DNA of 64,000 nt from contig CM047430.1 in assembly GCA_026168455.1 (NCBI GenBank), positions 29,231,237 to 29,295,236 on the forward strand. Direction: 5' to 3'. Each line of letters opens with the position of its first letter. Within the stretch, counting starts at the first letter, position 1. Below, in pieces: positions 62,240 through 64,000 of the stretch. This DNA is from Theocolax elegans (lineage: Eukaryota; Arthropoda; Insecta; Hymenoptera; Cerocephalidae). The notes under the pieces are model-generated. The model did no database searches. It had not been told where the DNA came from and was given only the letters and a program-made list of their open reading frames with translations. The translations under genes and the position numbers were made by a program.

Positions 62240-62441
62240 TCAAACTTTCTTCACGTTTGCGGATATCTCTGATCCTATAAGCTGATCCCTCACCTTTTCT
62301 TCGACACCTCGGAGAAAAAGTTTTGCAGTGTCATGTGTCACTTTCCACAAAGTTATTTTCACGAGTCCGGCTACTGGTGTTCTGGTAGTTTGGTTGGAAA
62401 GACTTTTCATAGCTGTAGTTGCAAAGGATGCCAATACAGCA
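62240..62441 (-). CDS. candidate terminal exon, unrecognised protein
   Basis: An acceptor-like TTATTTCTTTAATAG ends at 62442. It is followed by an open frame AVLASFATTAMKSLSNQ..., then ITLWKVTHDTAKLFLRG, ending SANVKKV and TGA at 62242-62240. The block is GC-richer than its surroundings and the codons read evenly, which is why I list it. A second frame in the same stretch (CCIGILCNYSYEKS...) is also open from the acceptor. It could join an upstream segment that ends in a perfect donor, GTAAGT, near 62691-62686 (YDVAVIFTILFHLEFT then CCIGILCNYS). So the exon is plausible but the frame is unresolved. No poly(A) signal is seen nearby. The family is unknown, and a decayed transposon piece is an alternative. 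Confidence 0.25.
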
Positions 62442-63479
62442 CTATTAAAGAAATAAATTATATCTTACCAATTGGTTTCTTTATATTTATTTTTGTTTTT
62501 CCGTTATTCTTAGAGTTTTAGTTATCTGACTCTTTTCCATTTTTCTCTAAATGATTTTACTTTAAAACAGATAATTGAGAAAATTTGTATTGTATTTGTC
62601 ATTTGAATAGAATTTTGCATGTATTTATAAAAATTAATTAGTAAATAACTAATAATTCTATATAAGATTAAATTAATAGCAAAAACTTACAGTAAATTCT
62701 AAATGAAACAGAATCGTAAAGATTACAGCAACATCGTATATATGCACTGTATCTTCGTAATTATAAAAATAAAATTTAAATTCACCTTTTCAAGTAAAAA
62801 TTTTATCATAATCAAAAAGATCAGTTAATATAAATTTTAATTTTCCTACGACTTGCATTGACGATTTCATTAAAGTTAAGCTAAATAAACCAGTAAAATA
62901 AAACAATTTAAGACATTTTATATGACGCACAGATCATAAATAGAAATCCGTATCATAAAAAATGTGGTTATTGTAAAGAGTACATTTTTCAATATTTCAT
63001 ACGATGTTAATAATAATAATATATTATATATTTTAAATAAAGATATATTAAACTATTGTTAATGATAAATAACACACTATGTACTTTTAAAATCTGTTAA
63101 GAAATCATAACTATAGTATGAATAAATTGTAATATACTACCCGCGTAAAAATAAGAAAAATTGGGCCAAATTTAACAATGCAATGAGACTATCACAAACG
63201 TGACAACTCAGGTATTCCAAGTTTGGGAGAAATTTGGAAAAGTTATGCCACACTTTGTACAAAGTTCTTATAGATTATTTTGGTATTGGCCGAAAAGTGG
63301 GACAAATTTGTCCAAAGTATGGCGCAAGCATAGGATTAATTTTGTTACACTTTAATTTTAGGTTATATTAATTATAAGAATTTGTGAAAGAAACAAATTA
63401 AAAATAATTTAATATTACTCGATTTTCACCTGAAAGAAAATGCATACATATTTTTTCCAAAAGATTCCAAGGTCCACGG
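62442..63479. other. AT-rich, with degenerate short repeats at 63158-63330
   Basis: Three loosely similar units (TGGGCCAAATTT, TGGGAGAAATTTGG, TGGGACAAATTTG, each followed by an ATGC(C/G/A)-type word) occur at intervals of roughly 65-75 bp. A candidate splice donor on the minus strand is at 62691-62686. No gene is called. Confidence 0.35.
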
Positions 63480-64000
63480 TGAATTTCATCCTCTTCATCA
63501 AAGTCGTCGCAGCACGTCATTCCAACTCAACGTTGAGGGTTAGACTGACGCATCGGCGTCAAGAAGATCTCAGTGACCAGTAAACAAGAAGTCATTTGAT
63601 TGCTGATTACTAAGGGACGTTTGTGAAATTTGCTTGACGACTTTTTCTTGGAATCAATGTTGGTAGATATTCCTTTAACCATTATCGCCAAAATAAATCA
63701 GCAAAACTGTGAGCTATTTTCCATTGTTTTCGCGTACAAAACGATTGAACGTCGCATTGACTAATTTTTATTTGGCCTGAAGATGATCCTAGCAAAAAAT
63801 GGTTCGGCGTGAGTGCTTCCTCGTCACGTGGGTCTAACGAAACATGACTAAGTGGACGAGAATTAACACTATGTTCGGCCACTGTGAGTGTTATTATTAA
63901 AACCTCTTCTTTCGGTGCCTGTTCTTTTAACACGATAGCTGCAGCAGTTTTGACAGAACGTATTAAACGTTTACACGCTTCCCCATATGCGGAGCTGACG
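63480..64000 (-). pseudogene. BEL/Pao retrotransposon pol, integrase C-terminal region, with in-frame stop (cut by window edge)
   Basis: From the window edge the minus strand reads GEACKRLIRSVKTAAAIVLK, then AEHSVNSRPLSHVSLDPRDE, then EALTPNHFLLGSSSG and RKQWKIAHSFADLFWR. This is the conserved end of the integrase plus the following C-terminal domain in BEL/Pao Pol proteins. A TAA at 63684-63682 interrupts the frame exactly between ...LFWR and WLKEYLPTL..., where the family continues without a break. Beyond it the frame degrades, with recognisable pieces such as DEEDEIHRGPW near 63480 in another frame. So this is a dead copy whose 5' part lies beyond the window. The long terminal repeat was not identified. 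Confidence 0.9.

Overview
This is eukaryotic, almost certainly insect DNA. It is AT-rich and gene-poor, CpG is plentiful (no CpG depletion), and GC-rich islands of a few hundred bases stand in the AT background. The recognisable coding remnants are all transposon proteins of kinds common in insects: a pogo/Tigger-type DDE transposase, a Penelope-like element (PLE), and a BEL/Pao retrotransposon. The composition and the abundant small CACTG-ended MITEs fit a hymenopteran, perhaps an ant. That assignment is inference, not proof. I found no convincing complete host protein-coding gene. The window is best read as intergenic or long-intron sequence with repeated transposon insertion.

Layout. 1-938 (minus) is the first 312 codons of an open pogo-type transposase that runs off the window. 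3.2-3.9 kb is a GC-rich block with promoter or first-exon character. From 4 to 23 kb AT-rich stretches alternate with GC-rich islands, broken by two related TA-flanked MITEs (7.0 and 11.3 kb), two tRNA-like SINE fragments (14.6 and 22.3 kb) and (TG)n and (CT)n microsatellites. 23.6-24.1 kb is a near-perfect 516-bp foldback flanked by TTAA. 26.8-29.3 kb is a decayed Penelope-like element bounded by 190-bp inverted terminal repeats and split by a 657-bp CACTG-ended insertion. Two more CACTG-type MITEs follow directly (29.4 and 29.8 kb), and another relative lies at 32.1 kb.

33-52 kb holds GC-rich islands, two with homeodomain-type site clusters, a perfect 34-bp-arm hairpin (39.6 kb), a third tRNA-like fragment (41.7 kb) and a cluster of short GC palindromes (49.7 kb). 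52.7-56.3 kb is a tandem duplication of about 1.83 kb, and 56.8-59.2 kb a separate one of about 1.19 kb. Their copies differ mainly by single-base indels, so an assembly artefact is possible. 59.65-61.47 kb is an 1815-bp foldback transposon whose ~797-bp inverted arms each carry a 28-bp tandem array. 63.5-64.0 kb (minus) is the 3' part of a BEL/Pao pol with an in-frame stop.

There is no pathway or operon here. What links the features is insertion history: MITE into PLE, and MITEs clustered beside the PLE. Three short reading frames (a 48-aa peptide with a signal-like N-terminus at 31.6 kb, a 74-aa single-pass membrane-like peptide at 26.4 kb, and a candidate terminal exon at 62.2-62.4 kb) are the only possible host coding sequences worth testing.
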